Origin: Paraphysoderma sedebokerense | Taxonomy: Eukaryota; Blastocladiomycota; Physodermatomycetes; Physodermatales; Physodermataceae | Direction: 5' to 3' | Assembly (NCBI GenBank): GCA_025602915.1 | Contig: JAHLJZ010000115.1 | Span: forward strand, 1-64,000 | Length of the DNA stretch: 64,000 bases | Part shown: one piece after another, positions 14,061 through 25,592 of the stretch | How positions within the stretch are numbered: position 1 is the first letter of the stretch | Layout: every line of letters begins with the position of its first letter | The notes under the pieces: generated by a model | Seen by the model: the letters and a program-made list of their open reading frames with translations, nothing else | Told to the model about the DNA's origin: nothing | The model's database searches: none | Translations under genes and position numbers: made by a program

Positions 14061-14076
14061 CCGAGAATAGCAACCA
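14061..14076 (-). promoter_or_regulatory. Block shared by both GH16 promoters (copy A)
   Basis: The plus strand reads CCGAGAATAGCAACCA, matching 15 of 16 bases of a block before copy B. Both lie about 140 nt upstream of their start codons. It is either a conserved regulatory site or residual similarity from the duplication. Confidence 0.4.
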
Positions 14077-14266
14077 GGCAAGGGTCACTTGACAAAATTA
14101 TTCCTTCCTGTTTTTAGATATCAAAAAGTGGAATCTATTATAGGAAATCGATATATTTACAGCTTGTTTGTTGTGTAACGACTGTTGAGTAGTATGGCTA
14201 ATTACAACGTACTCGACGCGAATTATATTATCTATGTTACAGTAAACTAAACTTCCTTGAACTTAA

Positions 14267-15522
14267 TTAATTATAGAGTGAAAATATCATTAATGTAAAT
14301 GTTGATAATACGATTGCGAGGTTTGCGCTCAAACTGTATTCCGCGCTCTTTTGAGCTTGCGCATCGTCGTAAGCAGATCCTCGACCGCCAAGTTCTGATC
14401 GTCTGGCAGATTTGGGGGTAATGGGAATATACTCTTTTGTTGGCGTAGTATCTTCTTCGTAGCATTTCATTTCGACATAGTCGACCATCATGGTGTATGT
14501 AGGAGTTTTGGCAGAGGCTGGGGCATTAGTGGCGCACCAAGGCATTTCACCGCCGGCCCATTCTTTAGTCCTGATTAAGATTAACAAATTAGTGTAATGT
14601 CAGTCAAGTCAGTTCAAAAATTATTAGATCAAATATATTATATATACCCTTGTGGCATTTTGCAAGTATCCCATATAGATAAGAACATTCTACCAAAGTC
14701 GTCAGGGAATGGATCGGTTCCGTTTCGACGGACAGTTCTTGCAGTTACGCCATCAATAATCCAAGTAATGGAGTTTGGCAACCATTCAATTTCGTACAAG
14801 TGGAAGGCTTCATCGGTTCTGCTGTTATTGAAGTAGTATGGTACTCCGCGGGTGTAATCGATTATACCGTCAATGTAGTAATTGGTTTGAGATTCTGTGC
14901 GGTCTTTGTGAACCCATTCATAATCAATTTCATCACCGTAGTGATCGGAGTCAGCGGAGGAATCATATATGAAAGAGTTGACGAGACCAGGAGCCAAGGA
15001 AGTTCTCAAACGAGCAGAGAAACGACCATATCGGAACCAACGGGTGGATGTCACTCTGGTAATTTTGCCGTGTCCAAGAGATTCATCAAATGCATGAGTC
15101 ATTTGCATGAAACCGTTTTCTACTTTAACCGTATTAAACTAAGATAGGGTGACAGGCAAGGTTAGAATTGCTACGAGGAGAACCGAATTACAATTATTAC
15201 TTACTTCATCGATGAATCGAGTCTTGTCTGGATCACCATCGTATTCAGTTCTTCTTCGAACGGAAGAGGGATCATTGAAGTCTTCCCTGAAACTTTTACA
15301 TTTTGGTGGCGACTTGATACACGCGCCTGTGTAAGAAGCATTCTGCTGGCAACCTTGATCAACGAGACAGTCGATTGGATCAGCCGAGCAATAACCCCCA
15401 CGATTACAGCAGGGAGCAAATTTGTCACATTGTCGATTGGCTTTAGGACAGACGGTAGCATTTGAGCATGAGACAACTGATAAAACGAAAATGGCGATTA
15501 TAAAGAGTTGCTTATCTTGCAT
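14267..15522 (-). CDS. Crh-type GH16 cell-wall transglycosylase, chitin-binding and GPI-anchored, copy B
   Basis: Three exons, in transcript order 15522-15205, 15138-14648 and 14570-14267, giving 370 residues. The layout is the same as copy A: signal peptide (MQDKQLFIIAIFVLSVVSCSNA), Cys-rich chitin-binding-like module with APCCNRGGYCSADPIDC, GH16 domain with DEIDYE, TKEWAGG, Cys pair, and hydrophobic GPI-type tail. Both introns are at the same positions and phases as copy A, so the pair is a tandem duplication. Here the residues between SIWD and TKEWAGG (TCKMPQG) look like an ordinary Crh-family loop, unlike copy A. It likely acts outside the plasma membrane in wall crosslinking, and the neighbouring MAP kinase is of the type that controls such genes in yeast. 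Confidence 0.85.
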
Positions 15523-15595
15523 GTCGATCGAACGTTCACTCCGGTGTTAGAACCTTCTGTGTTGAGTTGTTGGAACAGAGAAAGGGGGAGTGTCA

Positions 15596-15605
15596 CTATT
15601 TATAA
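15596..15605 (-). promoter_or_regulatory. TATA box, GH16 copy B
   Basis: Minus-strand CTTATAAATAG, about 75-80 nt upstream of the start codon. Confidence 0.5.
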
Positions 15606-15657
15606 GGATTAAACTCAAATAAGAGTTTAGCCAGAACAATACACCTGACGTTAGCAT

Positions 15658-15673
15658 CCGAGAATAGTAACCA
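15658..15673 (-). promoter_or_regulatory. Block shared by both GH16 promoters (copy B)
   Basis: The plus strand reads CCGAGAATAGTAACCA; see the matching block before copy A. A core-only repeat follows about 110 nt further upstream. Confidence 0.4.
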
Positions 15674-16050
15674 CGTCACGATCGCGATAGCGACGACCTA
15701 GGAATTACAAAGCTGATCCAACAAACTACTTGTGACTTGCGACTGGTGGTTCATGATTTGCAGCATTCTAGAATAGTAACGGCACAAGAGAAACGTCATT
15801 CTTCAGTCTCAATGGGCACCAATAATGACGGTTCTTAGGCCTTGAGATGAAATCAGTTGAAGTTAAAAGAGAAGATCGATAACACAAGAAGCCAAGCACA
15901 ACATACAAACGTTGCTTGAGCTACACGGGCGACTTCTTTTAATTCACATGACAAAATGGACCATTTTTTCAAGCTTATGATATTGTCAAATCACAACCAT
16001 TCATATATTATAATTTTAAGTTATTTTTAAAAGAACATTCTGAAACATCA

Positions 16051-16143
16051 GCCCCGTTAGCGTAGTGGTTTATCGCATCTGTCTTGTACGTCCACCAGTT
16101 GGGCTGAAACAGAAGGTCCGTCGTTCGACTCGGCGACGGGGCA
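16051..16143 (+). tRNA. tRNA-Thr (anticodon TGT) with 19-nt intron
   Basis: Acceptor stem GCCCCGT pairs with ACGGGGC, with discriminator A. The anticodon arm TCTGT/ACAGA encloses loop CTTGTA plus A, giving anticodon TGT at 16085-16087. The T arm CGTCG/CGGCG encloses loop TTCGACT. The intron at 16089-16107 is at the canonical site one base after the anticodon. Mature length is 74 nt before CCA, and A and B boxes are intact. Confidence 0.88.
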
Positions 16144-16462
16144 ATGTACTTTTTCTTCCGGCTCAGCCTTGATTCATTTTTGATATTAACTTTCGTTATA
16201 ACTGTTGGTGATGTTGAACCGGGTATATGACGTTGTACTCGGTGTATTTATACTGTTTATATGGGTTACATATAGTTAGAAAACAGTGGCCTTTTGGGCT
16301 CAAATCAATAGGACTCATTTCGGGGGAGCAGATATCGCAGCCAGAATATCAGCAGCATTAGCTTTCTTTAAAAAGAACTTTCAAATCAAGAATAACAACA
16401 AACTATTCAGATTCTGATTTGCGTACTTATGATCTGTTCATAGCGCAGCGCTGGGAACAGCC
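16144..16462. other. Spacer between the two tRNA-Thr genes
   Basis: A short T-run just after the first tRNA can end Pol III transcription. Nothing else is recognised. Confidence 0.5.
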
Positions 16463-16544
16463 GCCCCGTTAGCGTAGTGGTGTATCGCATCTGTCTTGTA
16501 TCTTGCGAAACAGAAGGTCCGTCGTTCGACTCGGCGACGGGGCA
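16463..16544 (+). tRNA. tRNA-Thr (anticodon TGT) with 8-nt intron
   Basis: The mature sequence is the same as the first copy except for one D-loop base (GGTG versus GGTT). Anticodon TGT is at 16497-16499. The intron is only TCTTGCGA (16501-16508), again one base after the anticodon. A run of eight T follows at 16547, a Pol III terminator. Confidence 0.88.
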
Positions 16545-17242
16545 ATTTTTTTTGGCTTTCATCGGATGTCGAAGGAAAACTTTCTGTCGAAGGAAAACTT
16601 TCTCTCAGATAACTTTTGTTTTTCTCCAGAGTGTCATATAGTCAATCGACATGCCAAATGCGCGATAAGCAGGCCAGTGTAAAAGGATAATAAATTAATA
16701 TATTTTTCTTTTCTCGTATAACCGGAGTTAGAGTACATCCACCAATACCAAATGGAACAAGACCAACCGGTTTAACTTGTGCTAAAGAACAATAGTTACA
16801 ATAATTGCGTACTTGAAATACAACGGGAAAAAACAAATAATAATAAATGGACTAGGGTTGTCTTATTACATCCACAAAAAAGAAAGAACATGATAGAACA
16901 CTAGCAAACAAAATGAAACAAATTCATAGATGTAGACTGAACTAATATAGATAAATGAGCTACAAAACAAAAAAGAATTAATTGCATTGATCAATTCGAA
17001 AATTCATGGTACTGGTATCACATTGGATTGATGTAAAAAAGACAAGAGGGATGAAAACATGGGGTAAGAGTGACGGCGATGGCTGAAGAGGATGTGGGCG
17101 ACGAGGAAGAGATTGAGACCCAACCGAGGCAGCTGGTGGTAGTGATTGAATTCATTTTGGGGTGAACTCTCCTGCGATAATCCAACTAATCTTTTGGTAA
17201 CCAGCAACACATCGGGACAGAGAAAGATATAAACATCCTAAA
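16545..17242. other. Intergenic, tRNA to Ras 3' flank
   Basis: Begins with the Pol III T-run. The rest is AT-rich 3' flank of the minus-strand Ras gene. No gene is seen. Confidence 0.5.
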
Positions 17243-18804
17243 TTACATCACAACACATGTCTTCCACTTTCCTTTACTTTTCGTTCTCTTCCTTTCGCCG
17301 GAAGTAGCCTTTTCCCCGTTCTTTGTGGGAGACCCATTTTCATTTGATATATCTTTGGTGTATCGTCTTATCTCTCGCACTAGATGGTAAAATGCTTCGT
17401 CTACGTTTATTTTGGATTTGGCGCTGGTTTCGATGAGTTTACTCTGAAAATTGCGAGCCATGTCTCGACCCTCTGTTACAATAATCAAAGAGAAATTAAC
17501 AAAAAAAAAGACGGTTTAAGACATAAGTCAGCTCTCAATACTCTCTAGAAGTGCTGTAAGTCCACTTCGATTGTAGAGCAGATACGAATACGAACCCTGC
17601 TGCGATACTTGTCTCTCACTCTCTAAATCGCACTTATTCCCCACTAAAATAACGGGAAAATAATCTTTGTCCTTTACTCGTAATATTTGCTGATAAAATG
17701 TAGCAACTTCCTCGAACGTATTACGATTTGTGATACTGTACACTAGCAAGAATCCTTCGCCAGTTCTCATATATTGCTCTCGCATCGCACTGTTTGTAGA
17801 TTATAGCGATATTACAACAGGTGCGGTAATATGTGAGAAAGGGCAGGGTGGATGTAAGCTGTGAGCGAGAAGAGTTCGTACCTGTATTCCTCTTGACCTG
17901 CTGTATCTAACACATCCAGTAGTGCAACTTCATCATCAATGACACACTGCTTGCGGTAAGAATCTGGTATAAAACCGATTAACACTTGCTACTCGCATGA
18001 TAAGTCAAACGATTGCATACCTTCGATAGTGGGGTCATATTCGTCAACGAAATGAGACTGTATGAATTGAATTGTCAATGCTGATTTACCGACACCTATA
18101 TGTTACAAATTGAGATGCCAATAAAGCTACAAGTTAGTTTATTTCTCACTCACATTTAATGTAAAGCGCTACGCAGCGTAGAAAGTGTGATGAAAGGTGA
18201 GTTGAGCGACAGTTTGACTGAAAATGGAGTCCGAACATATGTGTTTTAAAACCAGGACTATTTGTGACACTCGAATATCCTTCAGACCTCTGTCCTGTTC
18301 CTTCTATGTAATCTAATATATACTAAGTGATGTGAAATGTTTATGTTGCTAGGATGCATGCACTGATAGAACTCATCGTTGTTTGCCTATTCGATATCAT
18401 TCGTCAAAGCTAAACAACATATAATGCAGCTCTGACCCTATGTGATATAACAGTTCAGAATATTGCAAACTGTTATGCATGCCGTTATATGCAGGGAGGG
18501 ATGTAACATTTGCGCTTGAAAATGATAGCGAATGCTGCTTGTACGACAACACATTCTTAGAACAAGGTGGATTCTAACCATGTCGTGATTAACTCGTCGT
18601 TGAATTGGTCATTACAGCGGAAGTTCCGGTAGGAATAATCGGTTTGCGACATTGAAAGAGTGTTGGGAACAGTTGCCGCTCAACTCACCACGATTGTACA
18701 TAGAAGCGTTGAAGATTTTTTGTTGAATTGGAACAAAGATACATACCACCGCCGCCAACGACGACTAGCTTGTACTCTCTCATGTAAGCGGCTTTGGCTG
18801 CCAT
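17243..18804 (-). CDS. RAS1: Ras small GTPase
   Basis: Five exons, in transcript order 18804-18747, 18095-18021, 17963-17882, 17789-17596 and 17472-17243, giving 212 residues. The first intron is about 650 nt, by far the longest in this gene. Motifs: P-loop [14 protein letters not shown], effector loop YDPTIEDSY, switch [23 protein letters not shown], and C-terminal CVVM, a CAAX box for prenylation. GGGG in the P-loop is a common fungal Ras variant rather than an activating change. The effector loop places it with Ras rather than Rho or Rab. The hypervariable tail is basic and Lys-rich. It likely acts at the plasma membrane upstream of adenylyl cyclase or MAP kinase modules, but the sequence does not say which. 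Confidence 0.9.
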
Positions 18805-19871
18805 TGTTTGGGAGAGAGGAGGGATGAGGAATGTATGAGTGTTTGTAGCTGATGTTTGCTTATTTTTTTTGTGTAGTTGCCAGGATATACTTACGAGGAC
18901 GAGCGAACGCTGAACAAAATGGGGTGGAAAACACTGCGGGGCCAAGCACGCCAGCTGCTTTTCATGTTCTTGGTTTTCTACTTTTTTTCGCTTTATTTAG
19001 CACTTGCACAATTTATTTTATACACATGCGGACTGTATGTGGCAATGACACTGGAGCAAGTTGTATTAAACAGATATGGAGAATGCGGGAAACCGAAGGA
19101 CAGCAAAGCGCGGAGCAGACAATAGGGTCAAATGACTACCTAGAAGTACTAAATGTAGATAGCAGCATTTGCTCTGGGCAACAATATTGATATCGACATT
19201 TTAGATGCCATCTAAGTGATATATATACACCGTAATGATATTAGGCGCTGCTCAGTGTTTCATGCAATCTCTTTGTCTTTGCGTTGGACTTCATTTACGC
19301 TTCTGTTCTTATTTCCGGCGAATACACAGACACTAGGGCGCACTTGTGTGAAAAGATGAAGGAAGAGGGCTTTCAAATAAAGAATATACTCTGCTTATTC
19401 TGTGAAAGGAAGTGCCACCTCTAGTCTTGCCAGTTGCCCACCACTATTGATGTTGGCATCACCGATACGCAACTCAGGAGTTCTCAGGAGTGCTTGTTAC
19501 AGGTCACCATTTAACAATACGCAAAGTAAGTGCGCATTGTTAGTCTATCCCAATAAAGTCCGATGATGATGGAGACATGGATTGCTCATTGCATGTACCA
19601 ACACAGTACCACTACCAACACACATTCTGTCAAGTTTCTGTCATCCTTTTCGAGAACATGTTGCCCAGTTGATCACATAACACATTGTCGTCAGAGAGAG
19701 GATGACTAATACATGACTGATGCATCGTCTGAGAAAGCATATCGATCGAAGCGCATCCAGAGCACGATTGACGTGGACATAGCATATTTATATCTACGCT
19801 CTCTCTTCCGCAACTGCGAATTACAACTCCATCTCATTACCCATACCGTCCACGTATTCGCACTCCCTTCA
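18805..19871. other. Divergent intergenic region
   Basis: Upstream DNA shared by the minus-strand Ras gene and the plus-strand cytochrome-b5 fusion gene. An open frame at 18877-19125 would encode a hydrophobic peptide but lacks an ATG start and overlaps likely Ras leader. I do not call it. Confidence 0.5.
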
Positions 19872-21955
19872 ATGGCGGAAGACTCGAGTGACGTTCAAAT
19901 CAATATCCCCGGAACCGTCGACACTTCTCCCAAGCCTAATAAGGCAAACCCTTCCTCCGCTCCTAAGGAAAATCGATTCATTGTTACCTACCAGGGACAG
20001 CAGTATGGTAATGCTTCTTACATCGATGATATTCCCTCTATATGCCTTCATAACTTGGCCAACTAACTTTGATCTCCCTTACGTTTGATGCATACAAATT
20101 TTATATGTCCATAATAACCTCAACATGTAGACATCACTGATTTTCTCGATGACCATCCTGGTGGCAAGGAAGTTATACTAGAGTACAAGGGTAAAGATAT
20201 GACTGCCGCATTCGACAAGCAAGGTCATTCAGATGAAGCGAAAGACATGCTATCCACCTACTTGTTGAATGCAAGTGGTGAAGTCAAAGGCAACCAGAAA
20301 GACAAAAGTGGCGATAACGACGCAGAGGCTCCAGCCGCTTTCAGATGGGTATGTAACTTGGGACAGAATTGCATCTTACCTCAAAATATACTCAAAATCA
20401 CCGACATTAATTAAAATATTACATCTAATATAGCTACCAACAGCTGACAGCTCTCCTGTCTTGGTCTATACCGTTTTTTCGCTCCTCTGCGCTTCCCTAT
20501 TGGTCACTGTTGCGAATTCTTCGGCGTTCACTCAACCTGCATTTTGGACAAAATTTTTAACTGGATACCCGCCTCAAGAAACGACTTTTGGTGGTAAATT
20601 CACCATTAGAGGCAAAGATTTCTCTGTTAATTGGGTTTACCCCTGGGTGCTGATCAGAGCTGAACGAACTGTCATCGCAAGAGCTACTGCATGGGCAGGT
20701 ACGATACAATCTTTAATCCATTCACTTCATCCCGCAGCTTCCATTTTCAGTACGTTTAACAACTGTTATCTGCTGTTGAATAGGTTACATTCTCCACCAA
20801 TTTCTTCAATGGTTTATCCTGTTCAAAGCCCAAAATACCCCGGTCCCACTGAAATTTACCAAGTCTTTTAACCCATATGCCGTCTGGATGACAAAAGTCA
20901 ACATTGCGTTCGTTCTGTTAAAAATGATCCAATCTCATTTATTTTATGACGGGTTAGCGGTTGATGTACCAGAAATAACAGCTCTGGGCAGTGTGGCTGT
21001 CATGTTGCTAATCATTTTGATGCTGGTATGATTGCGTGCTCCAACTCGAATACAGGTTATGGCGAAACTGACGCTGATTGAATGATAATAGGAATTGCCT
21101 AGACGGGGTCTTTTCTTTGGATATGTCAAAAATTGGAAGTATGTCCATGTAGAGATGAAGAATGTTGTGAAGCGCTATCACGGCTATATCATCAGTTTTG
21201 GGATCGTTTATGATTTTTGGTATCATCCTTGCGAAGGTATATTTCTATTCAATTTCAAGGTTCATTTTTCGTGCGGAAGCTAAAGTCAAAAGTTATGCAG
21301 GTACCGCGGGGCACTGGTTAGGATTCACCTATCAATTTCTCCTCTTTATTCAATCGTCTCTATTGTTTCAATCCACCCATCGAAATAGAAACTGGACCTT
21401 GTGGTTGGAAGTCTTTGTATGGCTTCACGGCGCTGTGACAGCTGTTGTACAAGGTGGGGCTATCTGGTTGACATTTAACTACGGATTCGCTAGTGTATTC
21501 TTGATTACACAGGTACGTAGTTCTTTCAAACCATTCTTTGCCTTTCCGTCGCAAATGTAATCATCGATCCTAATATCTTCAATTTATTCAAACAGCTTTG
21601 GGGTTGGCCTGTCTTGGTTTCTTTGAAATCCACCCGACCGCTTCTCTATCGTATCATCACGGGTCTTTTCATCGCAGTTTTCATTGGAACCGTCATCCCG
21701 GCACACATTCTCGAAAAAGCACCTGTGCGATTCTTCTTTATTCCCTTAGGAGATTACGTTCTGATTTTTGTCTACTATCTCGCTTTTCTTGCATTCTATT
21801 GGATCGTCAAAAAGATCCGTGGCAATTTGGATGGATTGAACATAAATAAGGACTTCATGTGGTGGTTCATAAATATGGTAATTGGAGCGGCAGTGAATAC
21901 TGGAGTGTTGTTACTTTACTGCGTTATTCTTCAGGCCCCGTTAAGGGCTGAATAA
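19872..21955 (+). CDS. Cytochrome b5-domain polytopic membrane protein
   Basis: Seven exons: 19872-20007, 20131-20348, 20434-20698, 20784-21025, 21092-21236, 21301-21512, 21596-21955. They give 525 residues. The N-terminal part is a cytochrome b5 fold (VTYQGQQYDITDFLDDHPGG, then KDMTAAFDKQGHSDEAKDML); the heme-ligand histidines are the HPGG His and the His in QGHS. The rest is a membrane domain with about eight hydrophobic segments and several embedded His and aromatic residues (YILHQFLQWF, FWYHPCEGTAGHWLGF, WLEVFVWLHGAVTA). It lacks the HXXXH/HXXHH boxes of desaturases and hydroxylases, so it is not a standard b5-fused lipid desaturase. I do not recognise the membrane domain; a redox-linked membrane role is inference. 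An in-frame ATG lies further upstream (19713); I chose the one nearest the b5 domain. Confidence 0.75.
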
Positions 21956-22283
21956 GTCATGGAAGAGAAATTAACTAATAGTTTATGTTACAGATGTATT
22001 TATTGTTGATCCCACTCTATTTGTATTTATTTTTTCATGCATATACTTTCCCTGTTTTATTACCTCGATTGCCGTTTTTAATAAACGAACTGGTTGAAAA
22101 TCAATTGATCTTGATAAGAAAAGTTTGAACCAAAATACCACAAAAAGGATTCTGAATCTTTATTTCTATTATCTGACATGCGCAGGTTATTTAGAATCGA
22201 GTCATGTCTCCAACGCGATTCGAAGAAACCTATACTCTATATTTCGCTACATAACTAATGTTGTACGCTATAAATTTGCACTT
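21956..22283. other. Convergent intergenic region
   Basis: 3' flanks of the cytochrome-b5 fusion gene and the minus-strand glycosyltransferase gene. AT-rich, no gene seen. Confidence 0.5.
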
Positions 22284-24773
22284 TTACTCTTCGATTCCAC
22301 GTATTCTGTCTTTGTTACTGTCTATCTCTCCTTTGTGACTTTCATTGACGTTCTTCTTTTGACTCAAATCTTTAAGAATTCTCTCGTACATTTCCCAGTC
22401 TAGCCTTTCCACATATTTTCGTGCTCGTTGCATGCCTAATGTTCTAAACGATTCATATTCTTCCCTATTCGTGCATAACTTTTCAACGCTACTAATCCAC
22501 TGATTGAGCGTATCCGGCGATTGATTCGGTATTTCGTAAGTATACGTGTACTCGTATTGATCTTCATCGAAATCGAGTATATTGTAATTTTCATTCGTCT
22601 CTGAGTCCATGTTTGTCGTCGGAGGAGGATTGTTGGTTTGATTCAAGAGTTCGATGGTATCATTGTCAGGTCTATTAGTTATTTCGGTAAATGCATGATT
22701 CGATTCAGAGTTTAATTTGATTGTATTCTTTTTGAATTTCGACGCAACCAATAATGTTTGCGAATTCAATTGTTTTTTGAATCCAACTTCAGTCCTAACG
22801 TACCCGGTAATTGGTTTCACTTCTAACGTATACGGTAATTGTAAGTGCGATTCAGGTAAACCCCCTGTGTTGCTTGTAGTAATGGGTACTCCCCGAAGGG
22901 TCGGTTCTAAAGCCACCAAACCGAATGCTTCAAACCATAGTGACGGCATGATGAGGAGTTTTGTTTGGCGGTAAAGATGTTCAGGGTTGAGGAATGAATC
23001 GACAATCCTATAAGTGAATGATTAAGAACGAATATACGTACGATGATAGTGTTTTCAACGTTTAACAATAAATACTCACATTAGGTTGTCTAACAGTTTG
23101 GCTTCTTCTTCGATTTTTTTGGTGACGTTCCAACTCTTCACCAGGACAAATTTCATCCCGTTGTCTTTCATCTTCTTACCTAGCCGCTTAACAATTTGTT
23201 TAAACACACTCCATCCTTTCAACTCTCCTAGGTTGACACCTACTATCCAGTTTTTATTCCAATTATCGTACACTGGGTACGGTGGTTTGCCGTAGATCAG
23301 AGGATGTATCGGAACGTGTAGTGGAGACAGCGGAACGTGGGAGTGAGTGTTGATGTAAGATTGTAACGCCCGGGAAACACAAAAGATGGCTTCAATAGAT
23401 TGCAATCGCGGTTCTTCAATTTCGTGAAGACCAGGGCAGAAGTTGGGGATTTCGTAACCAGCATACGGGCCGAAAGGGAGATGCTTAAGTATCGGCGGGA
23501 TAGGTAAGGGCAGATTAGCACAAGAATATCAAATGAAAGTATTGAGGTAATCAATAAAACTACCTCGGCGCTGTGAACTACAAATATTCTAGTCATCCAG
23601 TTAAATTTCATCGATAACTTTAAACTGGTGCTTTCGTTAAAAATCAGATGACTGGGATTCAGATCATTCACGATCGAGACGAAAAATTGTTCTAGCGATT
23701 CAAATTCCGGCAAACTGATTTTGTCCTGTAACATTAGTAGAGTTTTTCCATTTCATGAAATGAACGAAGTGGTTGAATGGGTTATTAAACATGGAATGCG
23801 AATCGCGATTAAATCGAAATCGAGACATCGAAGGACATCAAGCGCAAGAGTTGGAGCCGCGACGTAATAAAAGAAACAAATGTATAATCTGTGATGTTAG
23901 CTCAAATGCACTGTTTCTACCAAAATTAAGAATAGATAATTTTGGTAATAGATTCCCTACCTCCACCCATTGACAATACCAATCGTGCATGAATTCTTTG
24001 TTGAAGACAGTGAAGTATTCGTCAGCGTCGAACGCGATCGTATTGACACCATCTATGACGGTCTTGTAAATCGTCACAGAGACATTACGACGGGTACAAC
24101 TGAGCTGTCGTTCAACAGGGACTTGCTTCGGTGAGTCAGATTGAACAGGGATGTCGCCTTGATTGTTACATCCTCGAGCAATTGGTTTTCCGCTAATAGA
24201 TACAATATCATTTTGCAGTGTCTGACTTGTTTCCTTCTCCCTTACGTTGGTCGTCTTCGGTACTGCATCTTGCAATTCCTCATTCATTCTGCCGTCGAGT
24301 GCGCGCTGATTTACTTCAAAATTTGCATCTGAACACTCGAACTCCCATTTTCCGAATTCCACAGGTGATTTAATATTGGGAAGATCTTTCTTCACACAAA
24401 ATCCAACTTGAGTAACTGTATGCCCTTGCATATGGAGTCCGGAAAGAAGAGCAAAATTGGCTTTGTACCCGCCTGAAGAAGCGAAAAGGCCATGCGCAGA
24501 TTGAATTAATAAAACATTCATTTTGCCGCCAGAAGACGTGTTGACATAGGTTGGTGAAGCTACAAGTTCTGGCGGGGAAGTGGGTTCACTGGTAGGAGAA
24601 TTCGAGGGTACGGAAATGGAGGAAGAGATTGAATTGAGAGAAGGAGGGAACTCTATTTCCGAAGGTGCCGAGCTGGTATATTCTAAAGCCGAATCATACA
24701 TTCCGATATGACGTTTTTCGAGGTTCTGAGAGTGCAACGATAACGGAATTTTTAAGTTGATTAATCGGTTCAT
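22284..24773 (-). CDS. GT4-family glycosyltransferase
   Basis: Four exons, in transcript order 24773-23961, 23725-23564, 23483-23080 and 23007-22284, giving 700 residues. The N-terminal donor-side domain has LLIQSAHGLFASSGGYKANF. A second block reads FVVHSAEHLPFGPYAGYEIPN. The C-terminal GT-B domain has the family-4 signature PSLWFEAFGLVALEPTLRGVPI followed by TSNTGGLPE, including the E-x7-E pair. There is no signal peptide or membrane segment, so a cytosolic enzyme using a nucleotide sugar is likely. Two long low-complexity insertions (about residues 25-80 and 150-230) and a further acidic insert near the C-terminus make it longer than typical GT4 enzymes. The acceptor sugar cannot be deduced. 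The exon 2/3 junction, where HSAE joins HLPFGPY, is supported by family pattern. Confidence 0.78.
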
Positions 24774-25592
24774 TAATCAAAACTTCTGGATATTGTCTGA
24801 ACCTGCGCCTCCTACCGACAATTGACAATCTCCTTATGAATTCGCAAGGACTGAATTTATTGAGCAAGCAAAACAGAGTGAAGAGTAAGTATACTAAGAG
24901 GAACAGTCAAAAAGCAACACTCGACGGTATTTATGTACGACCTACACAGCTGAGTCAAATTGGTTATGTATTTATTTTCGCGATTTTCGATTGCTTTCTA
25001 CCGCTGCCAAGAATCCATTCTACCCGTAATGATAATCTGACACGAAAAGCTTCTGTTATTTGAAATGCTAGCAAATGCAGGCGGGAAGGTGATGTCGAAA
25101 GTATATCCCGTTGTGTCGGCGGCGTTGTGGTGTTGTCGAGTGTAGAATGCATGACGTCACACCGGACAATCAAACATTACAATTCTGATATGGTTGATCC
25201 ATCATTTAAGCAACGAAGTAACGACTGAAGGTCGGTGAGTTTTAAATACCGACAACAAAATGGGAGGGCACAGACTAGTCTTTGCACGAATTGTCATAGT
25301 AAGAGATCTAATATACAGAATCGCGGAATAGTCACCACTTGGCCTGTATTACTGATGTACAATTCCGGAGAAATCGAAGGGCGGGATATGTTCCCTTAAA
25401 GATAATTTAATGGGCATTTCCTTTCAAATATTATTTTGCGGAATCATATCCATTGTCATTCCTGATATGATCTCTATGTAATAACTTCATGGCACGTGAT
25501 GGTCGCCAAAACAAAGCTGCAGGCATCAACTCGCATTAACGGAGCTCGGCTGGCATACTCATCCTAATTGACTGTTTGAAATTAGAGGGAAT
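24774..25592. other. Divergent intergenic region
   Basis: Upstream DNA of the minus-strand glycosyltransferase and the plus-strand SLX9 gene. It contains a perfect CRE-like TGACGTCA. No gene is seen. Confidence 0.5.
25152..25159. promoter_or_regulatory. CRE-like palindrome TGACGTCA
   Basis: Exact 8-nt ATF/CREB-type palindrome, about 380 nt left of the glycosyltransferase start in that gene's upstream direction and 440 nt before SLX9. Whether either gene uses it is unknown. Confidence 0.35.

Larger units (their letters stand above)
13918..14266. other. Promoter region of GH16 copy A
   Basis: Upstream DNA of copy A and 3' flank of copy B, both minus-strand. It holds a TATA-like element and a 16-nt block shared with the copy B promoter, listed separately. 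No gene is seen. Confidence 0.5.
15523..16050. other. Promoter region of GH16 copy B
   Basis: Non-coding. It holds a TATA box, the 16-nt block shared with copy A, and a third partial copy (GAATAGTAAC near 15772). Confidence 0.5.

Noticed and set aside
17243-18804. P-loop GGGG of Ras as an activating mutation
   Set aside because: The extra Gly replaces residue 11 and is common in fungal Ras; the residues equivalent to Gly12 and Gly13 are intact.
18852-19190. Plus-strand open frames encoding hydrophobic peptides upstream of Ras
   Set aside because: The frame at 18877 has no ATG start, overlaps the likely Ras leader, and the hydrophobicity follows from T-rich DNA.
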